A stretch of DNA of 63,947 bases from positions 1 through 63,947 of the forward strand of contig CANQLV010000016.1 of NCBI GenBank assembly GCA_947624785.1, in the 5' to 3' direction. Each line of letters starts with the position of its first letter. Within the stretch, counting starts at the first letter, position 1. Both the position numbers and the translations under genes were made by a program. This document shows, piece after piece, positions 44,717 through 53,011 of the stretch. The notes under the pieces were generated by a model that was not told where the DNA came from, did no database searches, and saw only the letters and a program-made list of their open reading frames with translations. This stretch comes from Akkermansia muciniphila. Lineage in GTDB: Bacteria > Verrucomicrobiota > Verrucomicrobiia > Verrucomicrobiales > Akkermansiaceae.

Positions 44717-46102
44717 ATGAGTATGTTCACTCCTTTTGAAGAAAAGATGGAGTCCGCCGGCGTTCCGGCCGCAGCCGTCAAAGCTTTCTCCCGCTGTTAC
44801 GAAGCTCTCGTCTCCAACCACTCCGGCATGATTCCGGAAACGGACATCCTGCCCGCCGACCAGGTGGAGGACTGGCAGGGCATCACGGCCTCCACCCCCG
44901 CGGCGGACAAGGACTTGATTTCCCAGTGCGTGTGCATCAAGCTCAACGGCGGCCTCGGCACGAGCATGGGTCTCCAGAAGGCGAAAAGCCTGCTGAAGGT
45001 AAAGGGGGAGGATACGTTCCTGGACTTGATCGTCCGGCAGGTGAAGCACCTGCGCTCCATCTCCGGCACGCCCGTGCGCCTTCTGCTGATGAACTCCTTC
45101 TCCACCAGCGCGGATACGCTGGCCTACCTGGAGAAATACGCGGCGGACGGCTTTGCGGACCCGGCCCAGGTGGAGCTGATGCAGAACCGCGTTCCCAAAA
45201 TCCTGGCGGACGGCCTAGCCCCGGCCAGTTGCCCGGAACAGCCGGAACTGGAATGGTGCCCGCCCGGCCACGGAGACCTGTACCCGGCCCTGCTGGGTTC
45301 CGGCTGGCTGGACCGCCTGCTGGCGGACGGCGTCAAATACGCCTTCGTCTCCAACTCCGACAATCTGGGCGCACAGCTTGACATGAACTTCCTGCGCTGG
45401 TTTGCGGAGAGCGGAGCCCCCTTCGTCATGGAAGTCACCCGCCGCACGGAGGCGGACAGGAAAGGCGGCCACCTGGCGGTCAGGAAGGCGGACGGCCACT
45501 TGATCCTGCGGGAAGTTGCCCAGTGCCCGGATGCGGACATCCCCGAATTCCAGAACATCTCCAAACACCTCTATTTCAATACCAACACGCTCTGGATACG
45601 CCTGGACGCCCTCAAGGAAATCCTGGACGCCAACGGCGGCGTGCTCCCGCTGCCCATGATCCGGAACAGCAAGACGCTCAACCCCCGCGACCCGGAATCC
45701 GCCCCGGTGTACCAGCTGGAAACGGCCATGGGCGCGGGCATCGAGTGCTTCCCGGGTGCCAGGGCCGTCAACGTTCCGCGTTCCCGGTTCTTCCCCGTCA
45801 AGACCACGTCCGACTTGCTTCTGCTCCGTTCGGACGCCATCGCCGTGGATGAAGACGGCAAGGTGGCCCTGGTTCCGGAACGGGAAGGGAAAACTCCCGT
45901 CGTGGACCTGGATTCCAAGCTGTACAAGCTGGTGGACTCCCTGGACGGGCTGGGCCTGCCTTCCCTGATCGGCCTGGACAAGCTGACCCTGCGCGGCCGC
46001 TTCCACTTCCAGGACGGAGCCGTTCTCCGGGGCATCTTGCTGATGGAAAACGATTCCGAAGAAACGAAGGAAATCCTCCCGGGCGTTTATGCCGGAGCCT
46101 GA
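44717..46102 (+). CDS. UTP-glucose-1-phosphate uridylyltransferase (eukaryote-like UGP family)
   Basis: The 461-residue protein belongs to the UDPGP family, not the short bacterial GalU family. The start of the catalytic domain shows the nucleotide loop VCIKLNGGLGTSMGLQKAK, and later WCPPGHGDLYP and FVSNSDNLGA appear, as in yeast/plant UGPs. It would make UDP-glucose for glycogen, capsule or UDP-sugar synthesis; UDP-glucuronate decarboxylase and GT2 genes in this window would use related sugars. Its last 14 bases overlap the next gene, indicating coupling. Confidence 0.9.
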   Translation: MSMFTPFEEKMESAGVPAAAVKAFSRCYEALVSNHSGMIPETDILPADQVEDWQGITASTPAADKDLISQCVCIKLNGGLGTSMGLQKAKSLLKVKGEDTFLDLIVRQVKHLRSISGTPVRLLLMNSFSTSADTLAYLEKYAADGFADPAQVELMQNRVPKILADGLAPASCPEQPELEWCPPGHGDLYPALLGSGWLDRLLADGVKYAFVSNSDNLGAQLDMNFLRWFAESGAPFVMEVTRRTEADRKGGHLAVRKADGHLILREVAQCPDADIPEFQNISKHLYFNTNTLWIRLDALKEILDANGGVLPLPMIRNSKTLNPRDPESAPVYQLETAMGAGIECFPGARAVNVPRSRFFPVKTTSDLLLLRSDAIAVDEDGKVALVPEREGKTPVVDLDSKLYKLVDSLDGLGLPSLIGLDKLTLRGRFHFQDGAVLRGILLMENDSEETKEILPGVYAGA

Positions 46103-46643
46103 ACTCCATTCTTCCGCCTCCGCCCCCCGTCCGCTCAAAGCCGGGCTGGGCGTGGAGGACATCCGGCACATTCCCGCCCGGGAAAGGGAGCTGCGCTTCA
46201 CCCGCAACCGCGCGGGCGCCATCCTTCTGACGGCGGGATTCCTGCTGATCGCCATCGCCGCCTTCCTCCAGCTCACGGGTTACGATACGATCACCCCGTA
46301 CCTGCCCGCCCCCCTGTGGGCCATGCAGGCTGCGGCGCTCGCTCCCGCCGTCCTCTGCCTGATTGCGGGGAGCCGCTGCCTGAAGTACGCGGCCGTCATC
46401 GTCACCCCGGTGGGCGTGGAAATCCTGCCCTTCCTGCGGGCGCGCCGCGCCATGCAATGGTGCTTCTGGCAGCAGATACGTTCTGCGGACCGGAAAGGCG
46501 GCCTCCTGAAACTCCGCCTGACGGACGGCTCAACCGTCGCGGTCAGCCTGCGCCCCATGACGGCCGCCAGCCGGGAAATGCTGGTCCATGCGGTCCGGCA
46601 GCGCGTCAACACCCTGCAATGCTCCGGTCATGGTAAGGCCTGA
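46089..46643 (+). CDS. Two-TM hypothetical membrane protein
   Basis: The 184-residue protein has two hydrophobic segments (about 44-64 and 77-97) followed by a small C-terminal soluble part resembling a bacterial PH-type domain (VIVTPVGVEILPFL, WQQIRSADRKG, LKLRLTDGSTVAV). It overlaps the upstream uridylyltransferase gene by 14 bases and the downstream GGQ-protein gene by 14 bases, so all three are translationally linked. I do not recognise the family. Confidence 0.7.
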   Translation: MPEPELHSSASAPRPLKAGLGVEDIRHIPARERELRFTRNRAGAILLTAGFLLIAIAAFLQLTGYDTITPYLPAPLWAMQAAALAPAVLCLIAGSRCLKYAAVIVTPVGVEILPFLRARRAMQWCFWQQIRSADRKGGLLKLRLTDGSTVAVSLRPMTAASREMLVHAVRQRVNTLQCSGHGKA

Positions 46644-46992
46644 AAAACTGGCCGCTCTCAAGGAGCGGATGGAAGCCCTGGGCATCCGTGAACAGGATCT
46701 GGAGGAAAGCTTTGTCCGCGGAAGCGGGCGCGGCGGCCAGAAGGTGAATAAAAGCAACAATTGCGTTTATCTCAAGCACATCCCCACGGGAATCGCCGTC
46801 AAATGCCACGTGGACAGGTCCCGCGAGCTCAACCGCTTTCTGGCGCGCAGGGAACTGTGCGACGCCGTGGAACAGGTGCAGACGGGCCGATGCGCCGCCA
46901 GAGTCCGCGTCATCCAGCGCATGCGCCGGCAGAAAGACCGTAGAAGACGCAGGCGTTCCAATCCTCCGGCTCCCGCTCCGGACAACGAATAA
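46630..46992 (+). CDS. GGQ-domain release-factor-like protein
   Basis: The 120-residue protein has the peptidyl-tRNA hydrolysis motif GGQ (35-37) within RGSGRGGQKVNKSNN, then a basic C-terminal tail (RRQKDRRRRRRS), as in ArfB/YaeJ and the mitochondrial C12orf65-type rescue factors. It lacks the stop-codon-reading domain of RF1/RF2. Such proteins release stalled ribosomes. The start is ATG 46630; the longer frame reads through the upstream gene. Confidence 0.85.
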   Translation: MVRPEKLAALKERMEALGIREQDLEESFVRGSGRGGQKVNKSNNCVYLKHIPTGIAVKCHVDRSRELNRFLARRELCDAVEQVQTGRCAARVRVIQRMRRQKDRRRRRRSNPPAPAPDNE

Positions 46993-47007
46993 CGGATCCA
47001 AAAGCCG

Positions 47008-47517
47008 CTAGTAACGCGGGAAAACCTCCCGGTACTTCTCCTTCAACATGGCGAATACATTGTGGGGGACATAGCGGCTCACCTGGCTCTCCCAGCCTTC
47101 CGGCCCAATCAACCCTTTCACCATGCTGGAGGACAACTCCGCCGTATCCCGGGGAGGCATCAGGAACACCGTACAGACCTTGGGGGCCATATCCGCATTG
47201 ATATGGCGCATCACGCGTTCATACTCGTAATCCTGCGTGGAACGGATGCCGCGCAGCATGAACGTAGCCCCGTGTTCGTTGGCAAAATCCACCAGAAAGC
47301 GGTTGTGGAACTCGGCAATGCGCACGTCCGGCATGTCGGAAAGCGCCACCCGCAGCATGGTCATGCGTTCCTCATGGGAAAACGTGTAGTGCTTGTCGGG
47401 ATTGTCGCCTATGGCCACAATCAGCTCATCAAACATCCTCGCCCCCTGCTTGATCATCCATAAGTGACCATTGGTCAGAGGGTCGAAACTACCGGCATAC
47501 ACGGCGATGCGCTTCAT
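47008..47517 (-). CDS. coaD: Phosphopantetheine adenylyltransferase
   Basis: The 169-residue enzyme transfers AMP to 4'-phosphopantetheine in coenzyme A synthesis. The nucleotide motif TNGH (15-18) in [29 protein letters not shown] and the C-terminal SSSMVKGL are diagnostic. Length matches the family. MKRIAVYAG at 47517 is taken as start; an ATG three codons upstream (MARMKRIAV) is equally possible. The much longer frame to 48141 overlaps the divergent gene and is spurious. Confidence 0.95.
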   Translation of the reverse strand: MKRIAVYAGSFDPLTNGHLWMIKQGARMFDELIVAIGDNPDKHYTFSHEERMTMLRVALSDMPDVRIAEFHNRFLVDFANEHGATFMLRGIRSTQDYEYERVMRHINADMAPKVCTVFLMPPRDTAELSSSMVKGLIGPEGWESQVSRYVPHNVFAMLKEKYREVFPRY

Positions 47518-47710
47518 TCGTGCCATGCTATACGCCCTCCTGCGGAAAATACAATCCTTTTCCATACGGCGGACCCGCCCTTTCCGCCCAGGCCCCCTCT
47601 TTTCCGGACATCCCTGCTTGACACTCCTGCAATAACGGCTAAACAGGAAAGGACAGCGCCTCACTCCCCGCGTGCGGGTGGCTGTTCCGCAACTATCCGG
47701 CCTTTCTCCC

Positions 47711-49315
47711 ATGACAGAACCTTCCTCTTCCTTTCCGGAGCGTCCGCCCCTTCCGCCTTCCTGCCTCACCTCCGTCCGCGGCGACCCGCAGCCCCGGCTT
47801 TCCCCTTCCTGGTGGAGGCACGGGCACATTCCGCTGCTTGCCCTGATTGCCAGCGGCTTTGCCGCGGATTTCATGTTCGGCACATTGGATGGCCTGGGCA
47901 CCGGTACCGCGCTGGGCCTTCTGCTGTACACGGCGGCCTTTCTGGCACTGAGAACGGACCTCAGCCGGAAGGAGCAGGTGTTCCTCGTCTTCATGGCCGT
48001 TCTGAACGCTGCGGCGGCAGGCGCCAACCTGACATCCTTTACCCAATTTAATCTGCTCATCGGCCTGGGGCTTCCCGTGGTGATAACGTTCCTGCCGCGG
48101 AAAGAGGGCAACAGCTTTGACCCTGCCAAACGGTACGTCACCTGGTGGAGCTATAAATTTTTCCGGATGACCCAGGCAAAAGAGGCGGCCGCAAACGTCC
48201 TGGGGAAAATTCCGCTTGCAGGCAGCGTCGCCATCGGAGTGATTCTGTTCCTGGTCTTCCTGTCCATCTTTGCGGACGGGAACCCCGTGGTCGCCGCCGT
48301 CAGAACAACCATGAACAAATGGTTCTGGAGCTATTGCTCCTGGCTGGTTCCGGATATGGGGACGGTAGCGGACATCCTCCTGTGGTGCCTGGGAGCCCTG
48401 TCTTTCGGCATCGCAGCCCGGCCGCGCCCATGCACCTCCTTTCCGGAACAACATCCCGTGCGTCCGGGTCAGCCGTGGCTCCCCCATCTTCCCGCCGTGT
48501 CCCTGCTGTTCATCAACCTGGCCTTTCTGGTCAACAATGGAACGGATGTGGCGTTTTTATGGAGGGGGAGCGTGCCTGACGGCATCTCCCAAACCGCCTA
48601 TCTGCACGACGGAGCGGACTCCATCATGCTGGCGGCCTTTCTTTCCGCCCTCGTGCTGTTGGTCCTGTTCCGTCCGGAAGGCTCCGTGCGGGCGTCAAAA
48701 ACGGGAATCGTCCTGGGCTTCATCCTGGCGGCGCAGACGGGACTGCTCGCCGCCAGCGTGGGCATGAGGCTGTATTTCCAGATAAAAGATTTCGGCTTTT
48801 CTCCCAACCGCGTCACGGCCGGCGTCTATTTGCTGATGGGAGCCTGCTTCCTGTACCTTCTCTTCCGCTACATGGCCGGCCATGGAAACTGGCTGCGTTA
48901 TGGAAAACTCTGCGGCGCCATAGCCCTTGTTTTCCTGGCCCTGACCGGGCTCCGCAGTCCGTCCCAACTGAGCGGAGACCTGAACCTGATGACGATGGAC
49001 AGGCATCCGGACTGGTATTTCAGCGATGGAGACCTGCCGCGCTTTGAACTCCGGGACAACATCCCCTTCGCCATGGCCGTCTACCGCCGGCTGGGAGGGG
49101 ATACGGAAGCCGGAGCCAACGTTTACGCCATGACCCGGGAAGCTCTCCATGCCGAAAGCCGCATTTGGAACTGGCGTTCCCGCAACCTGCGGAAATGGAG
49201 ACGGGACCGGCAGAGGATGCGGTTCCGGCAGCTTCCCGAACCCACGGCACAAGCCACCTACGGCACGGATGCGTGGCGTCCTTCCTCCCGGCCCACCGGA
49301 ATGAGGCCGAACTGA
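47711..49315 (+). CDS. Polytopic membrane protein (DUF4153/DUF4173-like)
   Basis: The 534-residue protein has about nine to ten hydrophobic segments between residues 38 and 440, and a C-terminal soluble part rich in Arg and Trp ([37 protein letters not shown]). The pattern resembles DUF4153/DUF4173 membrane proteins, whose function is unknown. The start is ATG 47711 ([13 protein letters not shown]). It lies divergent to coaD and 88 bases before dxr. Confidence 0.65.
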   Translation: MTEPSSSFPERPPLPPSCLTSVRGDPQPRLSPSWWRHGHIPLLALIASGFAADFMFGTLDGLGTGTALGLLLYTAAFLALRTDLSRKEQVFLVFMAVLNAAAAGANLTSFTQFNLLIGLGLPVVITFLPRKEGNSFDPAKRYVTWWSYKFFRMTQAKEAAANVLGKIPLAGSVAIGVILFLVFLSIFADGNPVVAAVRTTMNKWFWSYCSWLVPDMGTVADILLWCLGALSFGIAARPRPCTSFPEQHPVRPGQPWLPHLPAVSLLFINLAFLVNNGTDVAFLWRGSVPDGISQTAYLHDGADSIMLAAFLSALVLLVLFRPEGSVRASKTGIVLGFILAAQTGLLAASVGMRLYFQIKDFGFSPNRVTAGVYLLMGACFLYLLFRYMAGHGNWLRYGKLCGAIALVFLALTGLRSPSQLSGDLNLMTMDRHPDWYFSDGDLPRFELRDNIPFAMAVYRRLGGDTEAGANVYAMTREALHAESRIWNWRSRNLRKWRRDRQRMRFRQLPEPTAQATYGTDAWRPSSRPTGMRPN

Positions 49316-49403
49316 CGGAGGAACCGGTCCCTGCGGCGCGGGGAAGATTTTCATCTCCCCGGCTTGTCAAGGAGCCGTATTTTTTGCATCATGCTTCTCC
49401 GTT

Positions 49404-50579
49404 ATGCAGAAACGACGCGTCGTCATCCTGGGTTCCACCGGTTCCATCGGAACCAGCGCCCTGAAAGTCGCCCGGGACATTCCGGACAGAATGGAAATCG
49501 TGGGGCTGGCCGCCGGAACCAGCGTGGAGGCGCTGGCCCGCCAGGCGTGCGAATTCAACGTCCGCAACGTATGTATTTTTGACCCGTCCGGGGCGGGCAA
49601 GCTGGCGCGCGCCCTTCCCGGCGCCCAGGTGGAAACGGGAGAGGAAGGCCTGTGCCGCCTGGCGCAGCTTCCGGAGGCGGACATGGTGCTGATCTCCATC
49701 GTGGGAACCGCCGGCCTCAAGCCCGCACTGGCCGCCATTGAAGCAGGCAAGGACCTCGCCATCGCCAGCAAGGAAATTCTGGTCATGGCCGGCCAGATCG
49801 TCATGGAAAAGGCGCGCCAAGCAGGTGTGCAGGTGCTTCCGGTAGACAGCGAGCACAACGCCATCTTCCAGTGCCTGAACGGCAGCCACGGCGGACCGGA
49901 TGCCGTCTCCCGCCTGATTCTGACGGCGTCCGGCGGCCCCTTCCGCACCTGGAAGAAGGAAGACCTGGAGCACGTCACGCTGGAACAGGCCCTCAAGCAC
50001 CCCACCTGGAGCATGGGCCGGAAGATTACCATCGACTCCGCCACCCTGTTCAACAAGGGGCTGGAAATGATTGAAGCCCGCTGGCTCTTTGACGTCCCCA
50101 TGGAAAAGGTGGACGTCATCGTCCACCCGCAGAGCATCGTGCACTCCATGGTGGAATACCGGGACGGCACGGTGCTGGCCCAGATGAGCAGCTCGGACAT
50201 GTGCTTCCCCATCCAGTACGCCGTCACGTGGCCGGACCGCGTTCCCAACTCCCTCAGGCAGCTCAACTTTGCGGAAATCGGCCAACTGGTGTTCGAGGCT
50301 CCACGTCCGGACGCCTTCCCCGCCCTGGACCTGGCGCGCAGGGCCGGCGCCAGCAGCAGCACCCTGGCCGCCGTCTACAACGCCGCCAATGAAGTGGCGG
50401 TGGATGCCTTCATTAAAGGAAAACTCACCTTCCCCGGCATCTGGAAACTGGTGGAAGCCGTCATGAACGACCACACCCCGGCAGATCCCCGCGGAGAGCT
50501 GGCCCCCATCCTGGAAGCGGACCAGTGGGCCAGGCGGCGCGCGGCGGAACTGATTCCTTCCCTTTCCCGCCCTTCCTGA
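49404..50579 (+). CDS. dxr: 1-deoxy-D-xylulose 5-phosphate reductoisomerase
   Basis: The 391-residue enzyme makes MEP, the second step of the non-mevalonate isoprenoid pathway. The NADPH site GSTGSIG (10-16), catalytic VDSEHNAIFQCL, and HPTWSMGRKITIDSATLFNKG are intact. The usual LANKE near residue 123 reads IASKEILVMAG. A DUF418 membrane protein gene starts four bases after its stop. No other MEP-pathway gene is in the window. Confidence 0.96.
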   Translation: MQKRRVVILGSTGSIGTSALKVARDIPDRMEIVGLAAGTSVEALARQACEFNVRNVCIFDPSGAGKLARALPGAQVETGEEGLCRLAQLPEADMVLISIVGTAGLKPALAAIEAGKDLAIASKEILVMAGQIVMEKARQAGVQVLPVDSEHNAIFQCLNGSHGGPDAVSRLILTASGGPFRTWKKEDLEHVTLEQALKHPTWSMGRKITIDSATLFNKGLEMIEARWLFDVPMEKVDVIVHPQSIVHSMVEYRDGTVLAQMSSSDMCFPIQYAVTWPDRVPNSLRQLNFAEIGQLVFEAPRPDAFPALDLARRAGASSSTLAAVYNAANEVAVDAFIKGKLTFPGIWKLVEAVMNDHTPADPRGELAPILEADQWARRRAAELIPSLSRPS

Positions 50580-50583
50580 CGCC

Positions 50584-51807
50584 ATGACCGCCCGGACTCC
50601 CGCCGGAGCGCCCCCCCGGGCGGCGCGCATCACCATCCTGGACATCCTCCGGGCGCTGGCCCTGCTGGGCATCGTCATCGTCCACGCGCATGACCACTTC
50701 AACCTGTACCTTCCCATGCCCCCGGCGGAGGGATGGCAGGCCGCGGCCAACAGCGCGGCGGACTGGGCCTACGAACACCTTTTCGTCAGCAAATCCTTCC
50801 TTCTCTTCTCCTTCCTGTTCGGCCTCAGCTTCTTCATCCAGCTGGACAGGCAGGAACGGAAAGGCGTCGACTTCCGGAAGCGCTTCATGTGGCGTCTGGC
50901 GCTCCTGTTCCTGCTGGGGCTGGCGCACACCCTGTTCTACGACGGGGACATCCTCACCATCTTCGGCGTTCTGGGTTTTGCCCTGGTGGCCCTGTACAGA
51001 TGCAGTACCGCGCTTCTGGTCATCCTCTGCCTGCTGTGCCTGATGCAGCCCGTCGCCTTCATGGACACGCTGTCCCGCGCCGGGCTGGCGGACCTGTGGC
51101 CGCATTCCTCCGGCTGGTTCCACCCGGCCTCCCCGGCGGCAGGCCCTTCGCGTGAATTCCTGTACGCCCACGGCAGCTGGGGGGAAGCGGCCCTGTGGAA
51201 CCTGACGCAGGGCCAGGCGGGCAAATGGCAGTTCTTCCTGCTCAGCGGCCGTATCTGGCAAACGCTGGGCCTCTTCATCCTGGGCATGCTGGCGGGCAGA
51301 TGGCGAACCTTTGAAGACGCGCCCAACAAGCGACGCCTGTTCCTGCGGATGCTGGGAATCTCCGGAACCCTGTTTCTGGCTCTCCTGGCCGCGCGCCTGT
51401 TCCTTCCCTCCCGGCTGGACTCCGCGCTGGGAGCGGACGCGGGGCACCTCCTGCATCAATGGGAAAACCTAGCCTATACCGCGGCCTTCGTCTCCGCCGC
51501 CGTCCTGCTGTTCACCCATCCCGGCCTTCTCCTGCCATCCAGGCTGCTCAGCAGCACCGGAAAATGCACGCTGACGTGCTACGTCACCCAAACGCTGGTA
51601 TTCACGTTCCTGTTCTTCGGGTGGGGGCTGGGACTGGCGCAGGACATGGGGCCGTGGGCATGCCTGTGCGCCGCCGTTGCCGTCTTCCTGCTTCAAGCCT
51701 GGGCCTGCCGCCTCTGGCTAACCCGCTTCCTGTACGGCCCCCTGGAATGGCTCTGGCGCACCGCCACCATGTGCCGCATGCAGCCGTTCCGCAAGCGCAT
51801 GCCATAG
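50584..51807 (+). CDS. DUF418 polytopic membrane protein
   Basis: The 407-residue protein begins with the family's LDILRALALLGIVIVHA helix and has about nine to ten membrane segments. It ends in a DUF418-like run: STGKCTLTCYVTQTL, then LTRFLYGPLEWLWR. DUF418 proteins resemble acyltransferase_3-type membrane proteins but no activity is assigned. The gene starts four bases after dxr, and both are probably read together. Confidence 0.82.
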   Translation: MTARTPAGAPPRAARITILDILRALALLGIVIVHAHDHFNLYLPMPPAEGWQAAANSAADWAYEHLFVSKSFLLFSFLFGLSFFIQLDRQERKGVDFRKRFMWRLALLFLLGLAHTLFYDGDILTIFGVLGFALVALYRCSTALLVILCLLCLMQPVAFMDTLSRAGLADLWPHSSGWFHPASPAAGPSREFLYAHGSWGEAALWNLTQGQAGKWQFFLLSGRIWQTLGLFILGMLAGRWRTFEDAPNKRRLFLRMLGISGTLFLALLAARLFLPSRLDSALGADAGHLLHQWENLAYTAAFVSAAVLLFTHPGLLLPSRLLSSTGKCTLTCYVTQTLVFTFLFFGWGLGLAQDMGPWACLCAAVAVFLLQAWACRLWLTRFLYGPLEWLWRTATMCRMQPFRKRMP

Positions 51808-51836
51808 GAAGGGCTGCTCTCTTCCCCCTGTGCACG

Positions 51837-52256
51837 TTAAAGCCCGGTTTCCCCGCAGGAAGGGGGAATGAAGCGCATGGCCTCCTGCGTCCGGTCCGGG
51901 ATAAAGCCGTTCCTTTCGTAAAAGGGCGCCCCTTCCCGGTAGGAAGTAAGCACCACGTTCAAATACCCGGCATAGCGCCTTTTGCACAGCTCCAGCAGGC
52001 GGGAACCGACGCCGCACTTTTGGTACAGCGGATGCACCAGCAGGTAATGGACATACGCCGTCATGGTTCCGTCATCCATGGCGGCGATCAGTCCCGCCAG
52101 CCTGCCGCCGTCCCAGGCGGAAAACACGGTCCCGTAATGACGCAATGCTTCCGCCAGGCGTTCCGGATGCCGCCCGGATTCCCATTGGACGGAAAGGAAC
52201 AATTCCTCCACCGCCGCCGGAGAGAATTCTTTGGTGTCACTGTAGGAAAGAACCAC
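51837..52256 (-). CDS. GNAT-family N-acetyltransferase
   Basis: The 139-residue protein has the acetyl-CoA site of GNAT enzymes, YVHYLLVHPLYQKCGVGSRL, then a C-terminal strand YLNVVLTSYREGAPFYERNGF. It is a single-domain member; the substrate may be a small molecule or protein amine. The start codon is GTG (52254-52256). It follows infC on the same strand but is separated from it by a strong terminator. Confidence 0.82.
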   Translation of the reverse strand: MVLSYSDTKEFSPAAVEELFLSVQWESGRHPERLAEALRHYGTVFSAWDGGRLAGLIAAMDDGTMTAYVHYLLVHPLYQKCGVGSRLLELCKRRYAGYLNVVLTSYREGAPFYERNGFIPDRTQEAMRFIPPSCGETGL

Positions 52257-52277
52257 GGGAAAAGGTATTTAGTCCGT

Positions 52278-52316
52278 AAAAAAGGCTTTCCGCCCTGCGG
52301 GGCGGAAAGCCTGAAA
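52278..52316 (-). terminator. Rho-independent terminator of infC
   Basis: A perfect 13-bp stem (52283-52295 with 52300-52312) and 4-base loop is followed on the minus strand by TTTTT. It lies about 20 bases beyond the infC stop and ends the thrS-infC unit. Confidence 0.88.
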
Positions 52317-52333
52317 AAGAGGAAAAAAGCGTT

Positions 52334-52972
52334 TTACTCGCCGTCTTCCGCGTCAAAGGCGGAATCTTCGGAATCAAAGTCCTCATCCAGGTGGGCGGTG
52401 AATTTCTTCACGCGCTGCTGGACGGGAAGCGGAGAGAGCACCATGTGCATGGTATTGCCGGCCAGGCGCGGAGCCTGGTCCACCTGCGCCATGGTCTTCA
52501 AGTCCGCAATGACCTTGTTGAACATGTCATAGCCAAGTTCCTGGTGGGCGTTCTCACGGCCGCGGAAGCGGAGCTGGAAACGGACCTTGTGGCCGTGGTC
52601 CAGAAAGCTTTCCGCACGGGCCAGCTTCACGTTGTAGTCGTTTGTGTCCGTCCCGATGCGGAGCTTGACTTCCTTAAGCTTGATCGTGCGGCTCTTGTTG
52701 TTTTTCTGGAGCTTGGACTGCTGGTACTTGTACCGTCCGTAATCCACCACGCGGCACACGGGCGGATCGGCATTGCCCGCCACTTCCACCAGGTCCAGGC
52801 CCAGGGCCTTGGCCTTTTCCAGCGCGTCGCGCGTATTCATGACGCCGAGCTGGTCGCCGTTGGCGGTCACCACGCGCACGCGGGGGGCGCGGATGCGTTC
52901 ATTCACACGGGTTTGATCACCGCGCTCACGGCGGCGATTACCATCATTATTCTTCGTTGGCTTGATTGGCAC
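52334..52972 (-). CDS. infC: Translation initiation factor IF-3
   Basis: The 212-residue IF-3 binds the 30S subunit and checks start-codon pairing. RVNERIRAPRVRVV begins the N-domain; the linker carries VDYGRYKYQQSKLQK, and the C-domain follows (KVRFQLRFRGRENAH). A C-terminal acidic tail (DEDFDSEDSAFDAEDGE) extends past the usual end. The only start in range is GTG at 52972; the next in-frame ATG is 44 codons later, inside the N-domain. It follows thrS by 39 bases, as in the conserved thrS-infC arrangement, but rpmI and rplT are not downstream. Confidence 0.94.
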   Translation of the reverse strand: MPIKPTKNNDGNRRRERGDQTRVNERIRAPRVRVVTANGDQLGVMNTRDALEKAKALGLDLVEVAGNADPPVCRVVDYGRYKYQQSKLQKNNKSRTIKLKEVKLRIGTDTNDYNVKLARAESFLDHGHKVRFQLRFRGRENAHQELGYDMFNKVIADLKTMAQVDQAPRLAGNTMHMVLSPLPVQQRVKKFTAHLDEDFDSEDSAFDAEDGE

Positions 52973-53011
52973 GTCCGGATACTACTAAACTAAATAAAAT
53001 AACTTGGCAAC

